Assembly (NCBI GenBank): GCA_016213735.1
Contig: JACQZU010000026.1
Span: 62,001 to 126,000 of the forward strand
DNA length: 64,000 nucleotides
Reading direction: 5' to 3'
DNA from: Acidobacteriota bacterium
Lineage (GTDB): Bacteria; Acidobacteriota; Holophagae; Holophagales; Holophagaceae
Shown here in pieces: positions 8,058 through 16,580 of this stretch (position 1 is the first letter of the stretch; each line of letters starts with the position of its first letter). The notes under the pieces were generated by a model. It ran no database searches, was not told where the DNA came from, and was given only the letters and a program-made list of their open reading frames with translations. The position numbers and the translations under genes were made by a program.

Positions 8058-9809
8058 TCAACTTGTCCCCCGATCCAGAACCATTTCCCCCAGCACCAAC
8101 CCGTCCATCCGCGTCCTGAGGAAGCAGTCCAAGGCCTCGGCCGGGGTGCACACGACGGGTTCGTTCTCGTTGAAGGAGGTGTTGAGCACCATGGGGACGC
8201 CGGTCTGGGCCTCGAAGGCCTGGATGAGGCGGTAATAGCGGGGGTTGGTGGCCTCCGTGACGGTCTGGAGGCGGCCGGAGCCGTCCACGTGGGTGACGGC
8301 GGGGATGCGGGGGCGCTGGGCCTCCCGGATCGTGTAGACCTGCATCATGAAGGGGACCTCCCCTTCGATCTCGAACCACTCCAGGACCTTCTCCCGGAGC
8401 ACGGAGGGGGCGAAGGGGCGGAAGGATTCCCGGCGCTTGATCTTGCTGTTGAGGATGTCCTTCATGTCGGCGCGGCGTGGGTCGCAGACGATGCTGCGGT
8501 TTCCCAGGGCCCGGGGGCCCCACTCCATGCGGCCCTGGAACCAGCCCAGCACCTGGCCCTCCGCCACGGCGGCGGCGGCGCGGCGGCACAGCTCGGCCTC
8601 GTCCGCGATGCGCTCCACCCGGCAGCCCGCGGCCCGGATCTCCGGGGCCCGGGCCTCCAGCAGGGCCGTGATGGCGGCCTCCCCGAATTCCGGGCCCCAG
8701 TAGGCGTGGTCCATGGCGGGGCCCCGGGCACCCCCCAGCTGGTGCCAGACCACGTAGGCGGCGCCGATGGCGCCCCCCGCGTCCCCGGCGGCGGACTGCA
8801 CGTAGAGCTCCCGGAAGGGCGAGCGCAGGGTGACCTTGCCGTTGGCCACGGAGTTCATGCCGCAGCCCCCGGCGATGGCCAGGGCCGGAACCTGGTGGCG
8901 GGCGTGGAGCCGATCCAGCAGGTGGAAGAAGGCCTCTTCGTAGAGGGCCTGCACCGAGCGGGCCAGGTCCTTGTGCCGCTGCTCCAGGGGCTGGTCGGCG
9001 GCCCGGGGCGGGCCCAGCAGTTCCTCCAGCGCGGGGCTGTAGAGGGTGCCGACGGTGGGGCTGCCCTGGTCCCACTCGTACTCCACCTTTTCCTTGTGGT
9101 GGCGGAAGTAGTCCAGGTTCAGGGTGAAGCCCCCGTCGGGCTCCAGGCGCACCAGGCGCCGCAGCTCGGACAGGAAAGTGGGCTGGCCGTAGGGGGCCAG
9201 GCCCATGACCTTGTACTCGTCCCCGTAGTGGGGGAAGCCCAGGTACTGGGTGAGGGCCTGGTAGAAGATTCCCAGGCTGTGGGGGAAGTAGACCCGCTCC
9301 TCGAGGTCCAGGGCCGTGCCCCGGCCCACGCCCCAGGCGGCGCTGGCGAAGTCTCCGAAGCCGTCCACGGAGACCACGGCGGCCTCCGGGAAGGGCGAGC
9401 AGTGGAAGGCCGAGGAGAGGTGGGCCAGGTGGTGCTCCACGGGGTGCACCTGCCCCCGGAAGGCCGAGCCGGGGAAGGCCCGCGCGAGGTGCACCTCCAT
9501 GCCGTCCCGCTCCCGCTTGTTGCGGATGCGGTCCAGCACCAGGCCCAGGTCGGGGCGCTTCAGCAGGGTGTAGGCCACCTTCCGGCCCAGGTTGGCCTTG
9601 GAGTCCTGGTTGAAGGCCAGGTGGTCCACCTGCTCCAGGCCGATGCCCCCGGCTTCGAGGCAGTAGCGGATGGCCTCGCTGGGGAAGCCGGCCCAGTGCT
9701 TGACGCGGCGGAAGCGCTCCTCCTCGGCGGCGGCCACGAGGGCCCCGTCCCGGAGGAGGCAGGCGGCGGAGTCGCCGTGGAAGGCGTTGAGGCCGAGGAG
9801 GGTGGTCAT
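8058..9809 (-). CDS. Carbamoyltransferase, NodU/CmcH/TobZ family (copy 2)
   Basis: A 583-residue carbamoyltransferase, the last gene of the four-gene operon 14843-8058. The N-terminal domain has [28 protein letters not shown] and V-S-V-D-G-F-G-D. The C-terminal domain has [18 protein letters not shown] and [11 protein letters not shown]. It is only moderately similar to copy 1 by eye (different spacing, much higher GC), so it is not a recent duplicate. Its ATG overlaps the UXS stop (ATGA), showing co-translation with UDP-xylose synthesis. It probably carbamoylates the sugar assembled by this operon. Confidence 0.93.
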   Translation of the reverse strand: MTTLLGLNAFHGDSAACLLRDGALVAAAEEERFRRVKHWAGFPSEAIRYCLEAGGIGLEQVDHLAFNQDSKANLGRKVAYTLLKRPDLGLVLDRIRNKRERDGMEVHLARAFPGSAFRGQVHPVEHHLAHLSSAFHCSPFPEAAVVSVDGFGDFASAAWGVGRGTALDLEERVYFPHSLGIFYQALTQYLGFPHYGDEYKVMGLAPYGQPTFLSELRRLVRLEPDGGFTLNLDYFRHHKEKVEYEWDQGSPTVGTLYSPALEELLGPPRAADQPLEQRHKDLARSVQALYEEAFFHLLDRLHARHQVPALAIAGGCGMNSVANGKVTLRSPFRELYVQSAAGDAGGAIGAAYVVWHQLGGARGPAMDHAYWGPEFGEAAITALLEARAPEIRAAGCRVERIADEAELCRRAAAAVAEGQVLGWFQGRMEWGPRALGNRSIVCDPRRADMKDILNSKIKRRESFRPFAPSVLREKVLEWFEIEGEVPFMMQVYTIREAQRPRIPAVTHVDGSGRLQTVTEATNPRYYRLIQAFEAQTGVPMVLNTSFNENEPVVCTPAEALDCFLRTRMDGLVLGEMVLDRGTS

Positions 9810-10795
9810 GAATGGTTTTCCGCAGGGGCATCGTGATCTAAACGGTGGGCGGGGTCCTGGAAGTAAGCGATCGTCCGCCTGAGTCCGTCTTCCAGCGGAG
9901 TCGTGGCGGACCAGCGGAGCACTTTTTGGGCCAGGGTGACGTCCGGCTGGCGCTGCCTCGGGTCGTCCTCGGGGAGAGGGCGGAAGATCAGGTCGGACCC
10001 GGACCCCGTGAGGCGCAGGACCAGTTCGGCCAATTCCCGGATGGTGAACTCGGAGGGGTTGCCCAGGTTCACGGGGCCGTGCACTTCCGGGCCGGCATTC
10101 ATCAGGCGGATCAGGCCGTCCACCAGGTCGTCCACATAGCAGAAGGAGCGGGTCTGCTCGCCGCTGCCGTAGAGGGTCAAGGGCTCGTTCCTCAGGGCCT
10201 GGAGGATGAAGTTGGACACCACGCGCCCGTCGTTGGGGTGCATGCGGGGGCCGTAGGTGTTGAAGATCCGCGCCACCTTGATGTCCAGGCCGTACTGCCG
10301 GTGGTAGTCGAAGAAGAGGGTCTCGGCGCAGCGCTTGCCCTCGTCGTAGCAGGCCCGGGCCCCGATGGGGTTCACATGCCCCCAGTAGGCCTCGGTCTGG
10401 GGGTGCTGCTGGGGGTCGCCGTAGACCTCGCTGGTGCTGGCCTGGAGGATGCGGGCGCGGGTGCGCTTGGCCAGGCCCAGCATGTTGATGGCGCCGTGCA
10501 CGCTGGTCTTGGTGGTCTGCACGGGGTCCTGCTGGTAGTAGATGGGGCTGGCGGGGCAGGCCAGGTTGTAGATCTCGTCCACCTCCACGAAGAGGGGCAG
10601 GGTGACGTCGTGGCGGATGAACTCGAAGCGGTGGTGGCCCAGCAGTCCGCGAAGGTTGTCCCGGGTCCCCGTGTAGAGGTTGTCCACGCAGAGCACCTCG
10701 TGGCCCGCCGCCAGGAGCCGCTCGCAGAGGTGGCTGCCCAGGAAGCCGGCGCCCCCGGTCACGAGCACGCGTCGTCGTTCGTCGGGCCGTCTCAT
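9806..10795 (-). CDS. uxs: UDP-glucuronate decarboxylase (UDP-xylose synthase)
   Basis: A 329-residue extended short-chain dehydrogenase that would convert UDP-glucuronate to UDP-xylose with bound NAD. Visible motifs are [13 protein letters not shown] (Rossmann G-x2-G-x2-G), the UXS-typical [17 protein letters not shown] and the catalytic Y-x3-K in A-C-Y-D-E-G-K. The later N-T-Y-G-P-R-M and R-S-F-C-Y-V-D-D also match the family. The ATG at 10795 overlaps the preceding glycosyltransferase stop (ATGA). An upstream in-frame extension is open but overlaps the neighbour's coding sequence and is not family-like. UDP-xylose is presumably used by a nearby glycosyltransferase. Confidence 0.93.
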   Translation of the reverse strand: MRRPDERRRVLVTGGAGFLGSHLCERLLAAGHEVLCVDNLYTGTRDNLRGLLGHHRFEFIRHDVTLPLFVEVDEIYNLACPASPIYYQQDPVQTTKTSVHGAINMLGLAKRTRARILQASTSEVYGDPQQHPQTEAYWGHVNPIGARACYDEGKRCAETLFFDYHRQYGLDIKVARIFNTYGPRMHPNDGRVVSNFILQALRNEPLTLYGSGEQTRSFCYVDDLVDGLIRLMNAGPEVHGPVNLGNPSEFTIRELAELVLRLTGSGSDLIFRPLPEDDPRQRQPDVTLAQKVLRWSATTPLEDGLRRTIAYFQDPAHRLDHDAPAENHS

Positions 10796-11922
10796 GCGAA
10801 GTCCTTGAGCAGCAGTTGTCCGTAGGCCTGCACCATGGATGTTGCCACGGCCTCCCAGGTGAAGTCCCGGGCCCAGTCCCGGCCCCGGGCCCCCATGTCC
10901 CTCAGAAGGGGCCGGGGCAGGGCCAGAGCCTCGCGCAGGGCCTGTTCGAGGGACCCCTCGGTCGCCGGCACCCACCACCCGCAGCCCCGGGGGTGAAGGT
11001 CCGCCCAGGGGGTGCCCGTGGTGGTGAGCACCGGCACCCCGCAGGCCAGGGCCTCCAGCACCACGTTGCCGAAGTTCTCACTGTGGCTGGGCAGCACCAG
11101 CAGGTCCGCGGAGGCCAGGGCTTCCCACTTGGCGGCGCCCTCCAGAGCGTCCAGGAAGCGGGCGCGGTCCCCCCCCAGCCCCAGGGCCCGGGCCAGGGCC
11201 TCGTAGCCGGGGCGGTGGCCTTCGGGGTCCGGGCCCACCAGGTCCAGGCTCCACTCCGGGAAGTCGCCCTGGAGGCGGGCCCAGGCCTGCAGGAGCAGGT
11301 CCACGCCCTTCTTGGGGTGGAAGCGGGAGAGGAAGATCAGCCGGCGCGGGCCCTCGGCGGGCCCGGCCCAGGGCAGGTCCGGCAGGTCCACCCCGTTGGG
11401 GATGACCACGCTGCGGTTCTTGAGGCCGCGCTTGCGGAACTGCCGGGCTTCGGCTTCGGAGGTGGCGTGGAGGAGGGCGGCGCACCAGAGGTTCTTTCCC
11501 TCCCAGGTGGCCAGGGCCAGGCGCTTGGCCCAGGCCCGCTGGCCCAGGGCCCAGGGCTCCAGCATGCCCCGGGGGCTGATCAGGAGCGGGATCCCTGCCC
11601 TCGCCGCGGCCCGGCGGGCGAGGACGCCGGGCCATTGCCAGAGGCCGTGCACGTGGACCAGGTCGAAATTCACCGCCTGGGTCCGGAGGAAGGCCCCCAG
11701 CCCAGCGCTGCGGCCCAGGACCGAAGGAAAGCTGGCGGGGAAGGCGTGGACGGGCACGCCGGGAAACGCCAAGGGCGCGCCGTCGTCCCGGCGCAGGGTG
11801 GCGATTTCGGCGGGAGCCCCCAGGCGCACCAGGGCCCCGCACAGGGCTCCCACACTTTGAGCCGGGCCCCCGCTGGCGAGGGCCATGGAAGGGACCACAT
11901 GGAGTGTGCGGGGCCCCGGCAT
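10792..11922 (-). CDS. Family 4 glycosyltransferase
   Basis: A 376-residue GT-B retaining glycosyltransferase. The N-terminus [16 protein letters not shown] is a typical acceptor-domain start. The C-terminal GT4 donor domain shows [19 protein letters not shown], and the E-x7-E region [18 protein letters not shown]. Its start overlaps the stop of the upstream fusion gene by one base (TGATG), and its stop overlaps the UXS start by four. It is probably the enzyme that uses the operon's nucleotide sugar. Donor and acceptor cannot be told from sequence. Confidence 0.9.
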   Translation of the reverse strand: MPGPRTLHVVPSMALASGGPAQSVGALCGALVRLGAPAEIATLRRDDGAPLAFPGVPVHAFPASFPSVLGRSAGLGAFLRTQAVNFDLVHVHGLWQWPGVLARRAAARAGIPLLISPRGMLEPWALGQRAWAKRLALATWEGKNLWCAALLHATSEAEARQFRKRGLKNRSVVIPNGVDLPDLPWAGPAEGPRRLIFLSRFHPKKGVDLLLQAWARLQGDFPEWSLDLVGPDPEGHRPGYEALARALGLGGDRARFLDALEGAAKWEALASADLLVLPSHSENFGNVVLEALACGVPVLTTTGTPWADLHPRGCGWWVPATEGSLEQALREALALPRPLLRDMGARGRDWARDFTWEAVATSMVQAYGQLLLKDFA

Positions 11923-14843
11923 CAGGGCCTCCCGCCGGTCAGGCCGTCCACCAGGGCGTGGACCCGGGCCTGGAAGTTGGGGAAGGCGAAGTGGGCGAGA
12001 CCCGGCGGGATCCCGTGGGGCCTGCGGAGGGCCTCACGGATCCCCCGCCGCACGTCGGTGGGGTCGTTGGGGTCCACCAGCAGGCCCAGCTCGCCGTCCA
12101 GCACGGCCTCCCGGCTGCCGTCCACGGCGCTGGCCACCACGGGGACGCCGCAGGCCATGGCCTCCAGGAAGACGAAGCCGAATCCCTCGCCCCGGCTGGG
12201 CATGGCGTAGGCGTCCGCCAGGCGGTAGTGGTCGGACTTCTCCGCCTCGGGGACCATGCCGGTGAAGATCACGCGGCCGCCCAGCCCCAGGCCCCGGGCC
12301 TTGGCCTCCAGGCGCCCGCGGTCGCTGCCCTCCCCCGCCGCCAGGTAGACCAGGTCCGGGAATTCCTCGAGGAGGGCGGGCAGGGCGTCGAGGATCTCGT
12401 CGAAGCCCTTGTAGCGCTCCAGGGAGGCCATGCGCCCCAGGGTGAGGAGCACGCGCCGGCCCTCCAGGCCGTAGCGTTCCACCAGGTAGGCGGGCTTGGC
12501 GTCCTGGCGGTACTGCTCGAGGTGGATGGCGTTGGGCAGCAGGTGCAGGCGTCCGGGATCGGCCCTGGACCAGGCGTACATCCGCCGGGCGGTGACCTCG
12601 CTGATGGAGGCCAGGGCGTCCGCGTGGCGGGTCATGAGGTCCGCGTCGAGGTTCCCCGTGGGCTGCCAGACGTCGATGCCGTACACGAAGAGGGCCAGGG
12701 GGGAGCGGATCCAGATCTGGAGCACCCGGGCCAGGGGCAGCAGGTTCACGTGGGCGCACACCAGCAGGTGGAAGCCGGGATCGGCCCAGACCTCCCGCAG
12801 CACGGCGGCGATGAAGGGAAGCTTGCCCAGGAGCCCCGTGGTGACCCAGCGGAGCCCCGGGGGCAGGGGTTCCGGAGGCTTGGGCATGCCCCGGGTGACG
12901 GCCACCACTTCCGCCATCTCGGGGTGCTCGCAGAGGGATTCCAGCAGGTCCCGGTTGTACTGAGCGATCCCCCCGTGGCCGCCGAAGGCATCCGTGGCGA
13001 GCACCAGGATGCGCCGCCGGGGCCGGGGGCTGGGCCGGGGGGGACGCCCCTTGGAGATCCCCGTGACGCGCAGGGCCCAGGCCCGCAGGCCCCTCCGGGG
13101 AATGCCGGTGATGGCCGGATCCTGGGACCACTGGTGGACCGGCACCACGAAACCGGTCTTGGGGCGGCGGAGCACGGCCTCGGGCAGGGGGGGCTCGGCG
13201 CAGGCCGCCAGCTCGGCCTTCCCCGGCGGCGCGGGAGCCACCAGCAGCGGGGCGATGCGCCGGAAGAGGGTCGCGTCCACGAGGGGGACCCGGATCTCCA
13301 GCCCGAAGGCCATGCCCGCCCAGTCCGCGTCCCGCAGGAGCTGGTGGCGCATGTACCAGGCCAGCTCCAGGGCGCTGAGGCGCGCGCGGTCGGTGCGGAG
13401 GCCCTGGACGGTGGCCTCGAGGCGCTCCAGGGGCCGGAGCTGAGCCAGGCCTTCCCGGGCCATGTCCTCCCCCACCAGGCCCGGCAGTTCCCAGGGCATG
13501 AAGAGGGCCCGGCGCAGGAGGTAGGCCCCGGCCACGCTGCCGCCGTACTCCAGGAGCCCCGCCCACTTGGGGGAGGTGTCCCGGTCCAGCAGGGGGTAGA
13601 GCAGGGTGCGGAGGGTGCGGCCCAGGGCCGGGAAGGCCCCCGCCAGGGCCAAGCCGCGGGCCAGGCGGGGCACCTGGCGGAAGCTGGGGTAGCCCCCGAA
13701 GAGCTCGTCCCCCCCCAGGCCCGACATGGCCACCTTGACGCCGGCCTCGGCGGCGGCCTTGCTCACGAAGTAGGTGTTGATGCCGTCGATGCTGGGCTGG
13801 TCCATGGCGGCCAGGGCCCGGTCCAGGTTGGCGGTGAAGTCCGCCTGGGAGACCCAGCGGGTCTCGTGGCGGGTCCCCAGGAGCGCCGCGGTGGCCTCCG
13901 CCAGGGGCCCCTCGTCCTCGGGCCGGCCCTGGAATTCCCGGAAGCCCAGGGTGATGCTGCGGAGGTCCTGGAGCCCGCCCTGCCGGGCCAGGGCGGCCAG
14001 GGTGGAGGAATCAATCCCCGCCGAGAGGAAGAGGGCCACGGGCACGTCGGAGACCAGGTGGTGGCGGACGCTGTCCTGGAGGGCCTCCCGCAGCCTCTCC
14101 CGGCCAGCCTCCGCGGGAATCTCCCGGGCCTCGGCCTCGGCCTCCTGGAGCACCCGGGTGAGGTTGAAGTAGGGGTGGGAATCGGCTGGACCCTTCCCGT
14201 CCACCTCCAGGACGCACCCCGCGGGGAGGGCCCGGAGGGCGCGGTGGGCGGTGAAGGGTTCGGGCACGCAGCCCCAGAGGTAGAAACCCGCCAGGCCCGC
14301 GGGATCCGGCGCGGCGTCCACGGCCCCCCCCGCCAGGAGGGCCTTGACCTGGCTGGCGAAGCGGAAGCTCTTCCCGTCGTCGGCGAAGTAGAGCGGCTTG
14401 ATTCCGAAGGGGTCCCGGGCCAGGAGCAGGCGTCCGCGCCCGGCGTCCCAGAGGGCGAAAGCGAACATGCCGCGCAGCTCGTGGACCAGGTCGGCGCCCT
14501 TCTCCCGGTAGAGGGCCAGGATCACCTCGGTGTCGCTCTGGGAGCGGAAGCGGTGCCCCCGGGCCTCCAGGCCGGCGCGGAGCTCGCGGAAGTTGTAGAT
14601 CTCGCCGTTGAAGGTGATGCTCAGGCGGCCGTCCGGGCTGTGCATGGGCTGGGCCCCGGCCTCGCTGAGGTCCTGGATGGCCAGGCGGCGGTGGGCCAGG
14701 CCCAGGCGCCCCCCCGGGGCGATCCAGGTGCCCGCGCCATCGGGCCCCCGGCGGGCCATGGCCTCCCGGATGCGGTGCAGCTCCTCTCCGTCCACGGGCG
14801 GCGCGTCCGCGTGGTAGGCGAAGATTCCGGCGATGCCGCACAT
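11922..14843 (-). CDS. Asparagine synthetase (glutamine-hydrolysing)-GT4 glycosyltransferase fusion
   Basis: A single 973-residue frame with two complete enzymes. Residues 1 to about 595 form an AsnB-type amidotransferase: nucleophile Cys2 in M-C-G-I-A-G-I-F, R-G-P-D-G (32-36), F-N-G-E-I-Y-N (78-84), the ATP pyrophosphatase loop L-F-L-S-A-G-I-D-S-S (271-280) and M-S-G-L-G-G-D-E-L-F-G-G-Y (373-385). After a Pro/Arg-rich linker, residues about 611-973 are a GT4 glycosyltransferase, with G-G-I-A-Q-Y near its start, L-L-P-N-A-I, L-G-R-M-A-S and the donor motif G-E-G-F-G-F-V-F-L-E-A-M-A-C-G-V-P. Free-standing AsnB proteins of glycan loci end where the linker begins, so this looks like a true fusion or a lost stop. 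It heads the operon and overlaps the next gene by one base. Confidence 0.88.
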   Translation of the reverse strand: MCGIAGIFAYHADAPPVDGEELHRIREAMARRGPDGAGTWIAPGGRLGLAHRRLAIQDLSEAGAQPMHSPDGRLSITFNGEIYNFRELRAGLEARGHRFRSQSDTEVILALYREKGADLVHELRGMFAFALWDAGRGRLLLARDPFGIKPLYFADDGKSFRFASQVKALLAGGAVDAAPDPAGLAGFYLWGCVPEPFTAHRALRALPAGCVLEVDGKGPADSHPYFNLTRVLQEAEAEAREIPAEAGRERLREALQDSVRHHLVSDVPVALFLSAGIDSSTLAALARQGGLQDLRSITLGFREFQGRPEDEGPLAEATAALLGTRHETRWVSQADFTANLDRALAAMDQPSIDGINTYFVSKAAAEAGVKVAMSGLGGDELFGGYPSFRQVPRLARGLALAGAFPALGRTLRTLLYPLLDRDTSPKWAGLLEYGGSVAGAYLLRRALFMPWELPGLVGEDMAREGLAQLRPLERLEATVQGLRTDRARLSALELAWYMRHQLLRDADWAGMAFGLEIRVPLVDATLFRRIAPLLVAPAPPGKAELAACAEPPLPEAVLRRPKTGFVVPVHQWSQDPAITGIPRRGLRAWALRVTGISKGRPPRPSPRPRRRILVLATDAFGGHGGIAQYNRDLLESLCEHPEMAEVVAVTRGMPKPPEPLPPGLRWVTTGLLGKLPFIAAVLREVWADPGFHLLVCAHVNLLPLARVLQIWIRSPLALFVYGIDVWQPTGNLDADLMTRHADALASISEVTARRMYAWSRADPGRLHLLPNAIHLEQYRQDAKPAYLVERYGLEGRRVLLTLGRMASLERYKGFDEILDALPALLEEFPDLVYLAAGEGSDRGRLEAKARGLGLGGRVIFTGMVPEAEKSDHYRLADAYAMPSRGEGFGFVFLEAMACGVPVVASAVDGSREAVLDGELGLLVDPNDPTDVRRGIREALRRPHGIPPGLAHFAFPNFQARVHALVDGLTGGRP

Positions 14844-15045
14844 TCAGGCGGGTCTTCGCCGGGAAGGGGGGGGTGCGGCAGGCGGGGGATCGGAAGGCGG
14901 GAGCACGGATCTCCAGGCTAGCGGATTCGAATTATTAGTGCTCGCCTCAGATGGAATCCCCGGGGTCGGGCGGCCCGCCTGCGGCCAGGTTTGCTGGGAT
15001 GCGCGGGGAGGCGGGTTTCGTAGGAGGATGGCGGGAGGAGCCGCC
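14844..15045. other. Divergent intergenic region between fusion gene and GT2
   Basis: About 200 bases separating divergently transcribed genes, so promoters for both directions are expected. A short AT-richer stretch at 14928-14942 is the likeliest core. No consensus pair is clear enough to name. Confidence 0.35.
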
Positions 15046-15786
15046 TTGAAGCTGTCCATCGTCACCGTGGTGCGGAACGATCCCCGGGTGGTGGAGGCCC
15101 TGGCCTCGGTGCGGGCCCAGCACTGCGGGGCGGAGGTGGAGTGCATCGTGGTGGACGGGGCCTCCACCGACGGCACCCTGGCGGCCCTCGAGGCCAGCGG
15201 GCTGCGGGTGGACCGGCTGATCTCCGAGCCCGACGGGGGCCTCTATGACGCCATGAACAAGGGGATCGCCCTGGCCACGGGGGAGGTGGTGGGCACCCTG
15301 AACGCCGACGACCGCTACGCCTCGGACACCGTGCTGGCCTCGGTGGCGGCGGCCTTCGAGGATCCCGGGATCCTGGCGGCCTACGGGGACCTGGCCTACC
15401 TGACCCCCGCGGGCCGGGTGCTGCGCCGCTGGGGGTCCCGTCCCTTCCAGGCGGGAGACTTCGCCCGGGGCTGGATGCCGCCGCACCCCACCTTTTTCGT
15501 GCGCCGGGAGGTGTACGGGCGATGGGGCGGCTTCGACACGGGTTTCCGCATCGCTGCGGACTTCGAGCTGATGCTGCGCTTCCTGGAGGTGCACCGCGTG
15601 CCGAGCCGCCACGTGCCCGAGGTGTGGATCCACATGCGCAGCGGGGGGGTGTCGAACCGCAGTCCGGGCAACATCTGGCGAGCCAACCGGGAGTGCCTGC
15701 GGGCCCTGCGCAAGCACGGCCTTCCGGCCCCCTGGACCTTCATCCCGAGGAAGATCCTGAGCAAGCTGCCGCAATTCCTGGGGTGA
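15046..15786 (+). CDS. Family 2 glycosyltransferase (WcaE-like)
   Basis: A GT-A glycosyltransferase of about 246 residues, beginning L-K-L-S-I-V-T-V-V-R-N-D. Nucleotide-binding V-V-D-G-A-S-T-D-G-T, E-P-D-G-G-L-Y-D-A-M-N-K-G and the metal motif L-N-A-D-D-R-Y are present; M-P-P-H-P-T-F-F-V-R-R and A-A-D-F-E-L-M-L-R match the WcaE-like subgroup. I chose the TTG at 15046 because GGGAGGAG lies 5 bases upstream. The in-frame ATG at 15028 directly abuts an AGGAGG, leaving no spacer. It is the last glycan gene on this side of the locus and is transcribed away from the operon. Confidence 0.88.
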   Translation: MKLSIVTVVRNDPRVVEALASVRAQHCGAEVECIVVDGASTDGTLAALEASGLRVDRLISEPDGGLYDAMNKGIALATGEVVGTLNADDRYASDTVLASVAAAFEDPGILAAYGDLAYLTPAGRVLRRWGSRPFQAGDFARGWMPPHPTFFVRREVYGRWGGFDTGFRIAADFELMLRFLEVHRVPSRHVPEVWIHMRSGGVSNRSPGNIWRANRECLRALRKHGLPAPWTFIPRKILSKLPQFLG

Positions 15787-15957
15787 GAATCCCCCTCACC
15801 GGGAAGGGGTCGGGTGCCTCCGGTGAGGGCCCTCGATTCCTGCAGTCATCACCGTCCAGCAAGGGTTCCATGGCCTTTTCCATCCCACGAAGGCTGGCCC
15901 CCATGGCCGGACACGACCATGGCCGGAACGCCCCCGGACCGCGGGAAAGGGGTTTCC

Positions 15958-15990
15958 TTGACCCGCAGGAAGGCTGCCATACACTGTATG
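15958..15990 (+). promoter_or_regulatory. Predicted brnTA promoter with overlapping palindromic operator
   Basis: TTGACC at 15958-15963 and TACACT at 15980-15985 are separated by 16 bases, a good sigma-70 pair. The 13-base perfect inverted repeat CATACACTGTATG (15978-15990) covers the -10 element and suits autorepression by the BrnA ribbon-helix-helix antitoxin. The expected transcription start is at or within a base or two of the brnT ATG (15992), and no Shine-Dalgarno sequence lies at normal spacing, so the mRNA may be leaderless. Confidence 0.6.
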
Positions 15991-15991
15991 G

Positions 15992-16279
15992 ATGATCCGG
16001 TTCGAATGGGATCCGCCCAAAGCCGCAGCCAATGTGCGAAAGCACGGGGTCTCCTTCGAGGAGGCGCAGTCCGTCTTCTTCGACGATTTCGCCCTTCAGT
16101 TCTTCGACGAGGATCACTCCGGCGACGAAGAACGGTTCCTGCTCCTGGGCATGAGCGATGCCGCCCGGCTCCTCCTCGTCTGCCACTGCGAGCGCAGGGG
16201 GGGTGATCTCATCCGGATCCTGTCCGCGCGCAGGGCCACCAGGCGGGAAAGCGCCTTCTACGGAGGTGAACGACCATGA
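15992..16279 (+). CDS. brnT: BrnT family type II toxin (RelE-fold ribonuclease)
   Basis: A 95-residue protein with the BrnT signature: N-terminal F-E-W-D-P-x-K-A-x-x-N-x-x-K-H-G-V-S-F-E-E-A, then F-F-D, an R-F-L-L-L-G near residue 50 and the C-terminal I-R-I-L-S-A-R-R-A-T-R-R-E. BrnT toxins cut RNA and block translation until neutralised by BrnA. The stop overlaps the antitoxin start (ATGA), the usual toxin-first order for this family. The pair lies at the border between the glycan locus and core genes. Length is normal and the residues look intact, so the toxin is probably active. Confidence 0.93.
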   Translation: MIRFEWDPPKAAANVRKHGVSFEEAQSVFFDDFALQFFDEDHSGDEERFLLLGMSDAARLLLVCHCERRGGDLIRILSARRATRRESAFYGGERP

Positions 16280-16503
16280 AAGCCGAGTACGACCTGTCCA
16301 GGATGAAGGCCCGGAGGAATCCCTACGCCTCCAGGCTCAAGAAGTCCGTCACCATGAGGCTTTCCGAGGATGTCCTGGTCTATTTCAAAGGCATGGCCGC
16401 CGAAGCGGGCGTCCCCTATCAGAACCTGATCAACCTTTACCTGCGCGACTGCATCGCCCACCACCGCCGAATCAAGATCGCCTGGCCTGGCAAGGCCTCC
16501 TGA
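16276..16503 (+). CDS. brnA: BrnA family antitoxin
   Basis: A 75-residue antitoxin that should bind and inactivate BrnT and repress the shared promoter. The N-terminus (Y-D-L-S-R-M-K-A-R-R-N-P-Y) is the toxin-binding part, and K-K-S-V-T-M-R-L-S-E-D-V-L-V-Y-F is the ribbon strand of the ribbon-helix-helix DNA-binding domain. P-Y-Q-N-L-I-N-L-Y-L-R-D is its following helix. It overlaps brnT by four bases with an AGGTG-like ribosome site inside the toxin gene. The likely DNA target is the palindrome at 15978-15990. Confidence 0.92.
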   Translation: MKAEYDLSRMKARRNPYASRLKKSVTMRLSEDVLVYFKGMAAEAGVPYQNLINLYLRDCIAHHRRIKIAWPGKAS

Positions 16504-16580
16504 CCCTTGGGGGAGGGAGCCCTGTCCCTGGTCCCATCCCCGGGCCGGCGCCTTTCTACACTGGACCGGGGGGCCCAGGG

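Noticed and set aside
11904-14921. A plus-strand frame of about 1000 codons opposite the AsnB-GT4 gene
   Set aside because: Low-complexity Gly/His/Gln/Val sequence with no motifs, a mirror of the minus-strand coding sequence.
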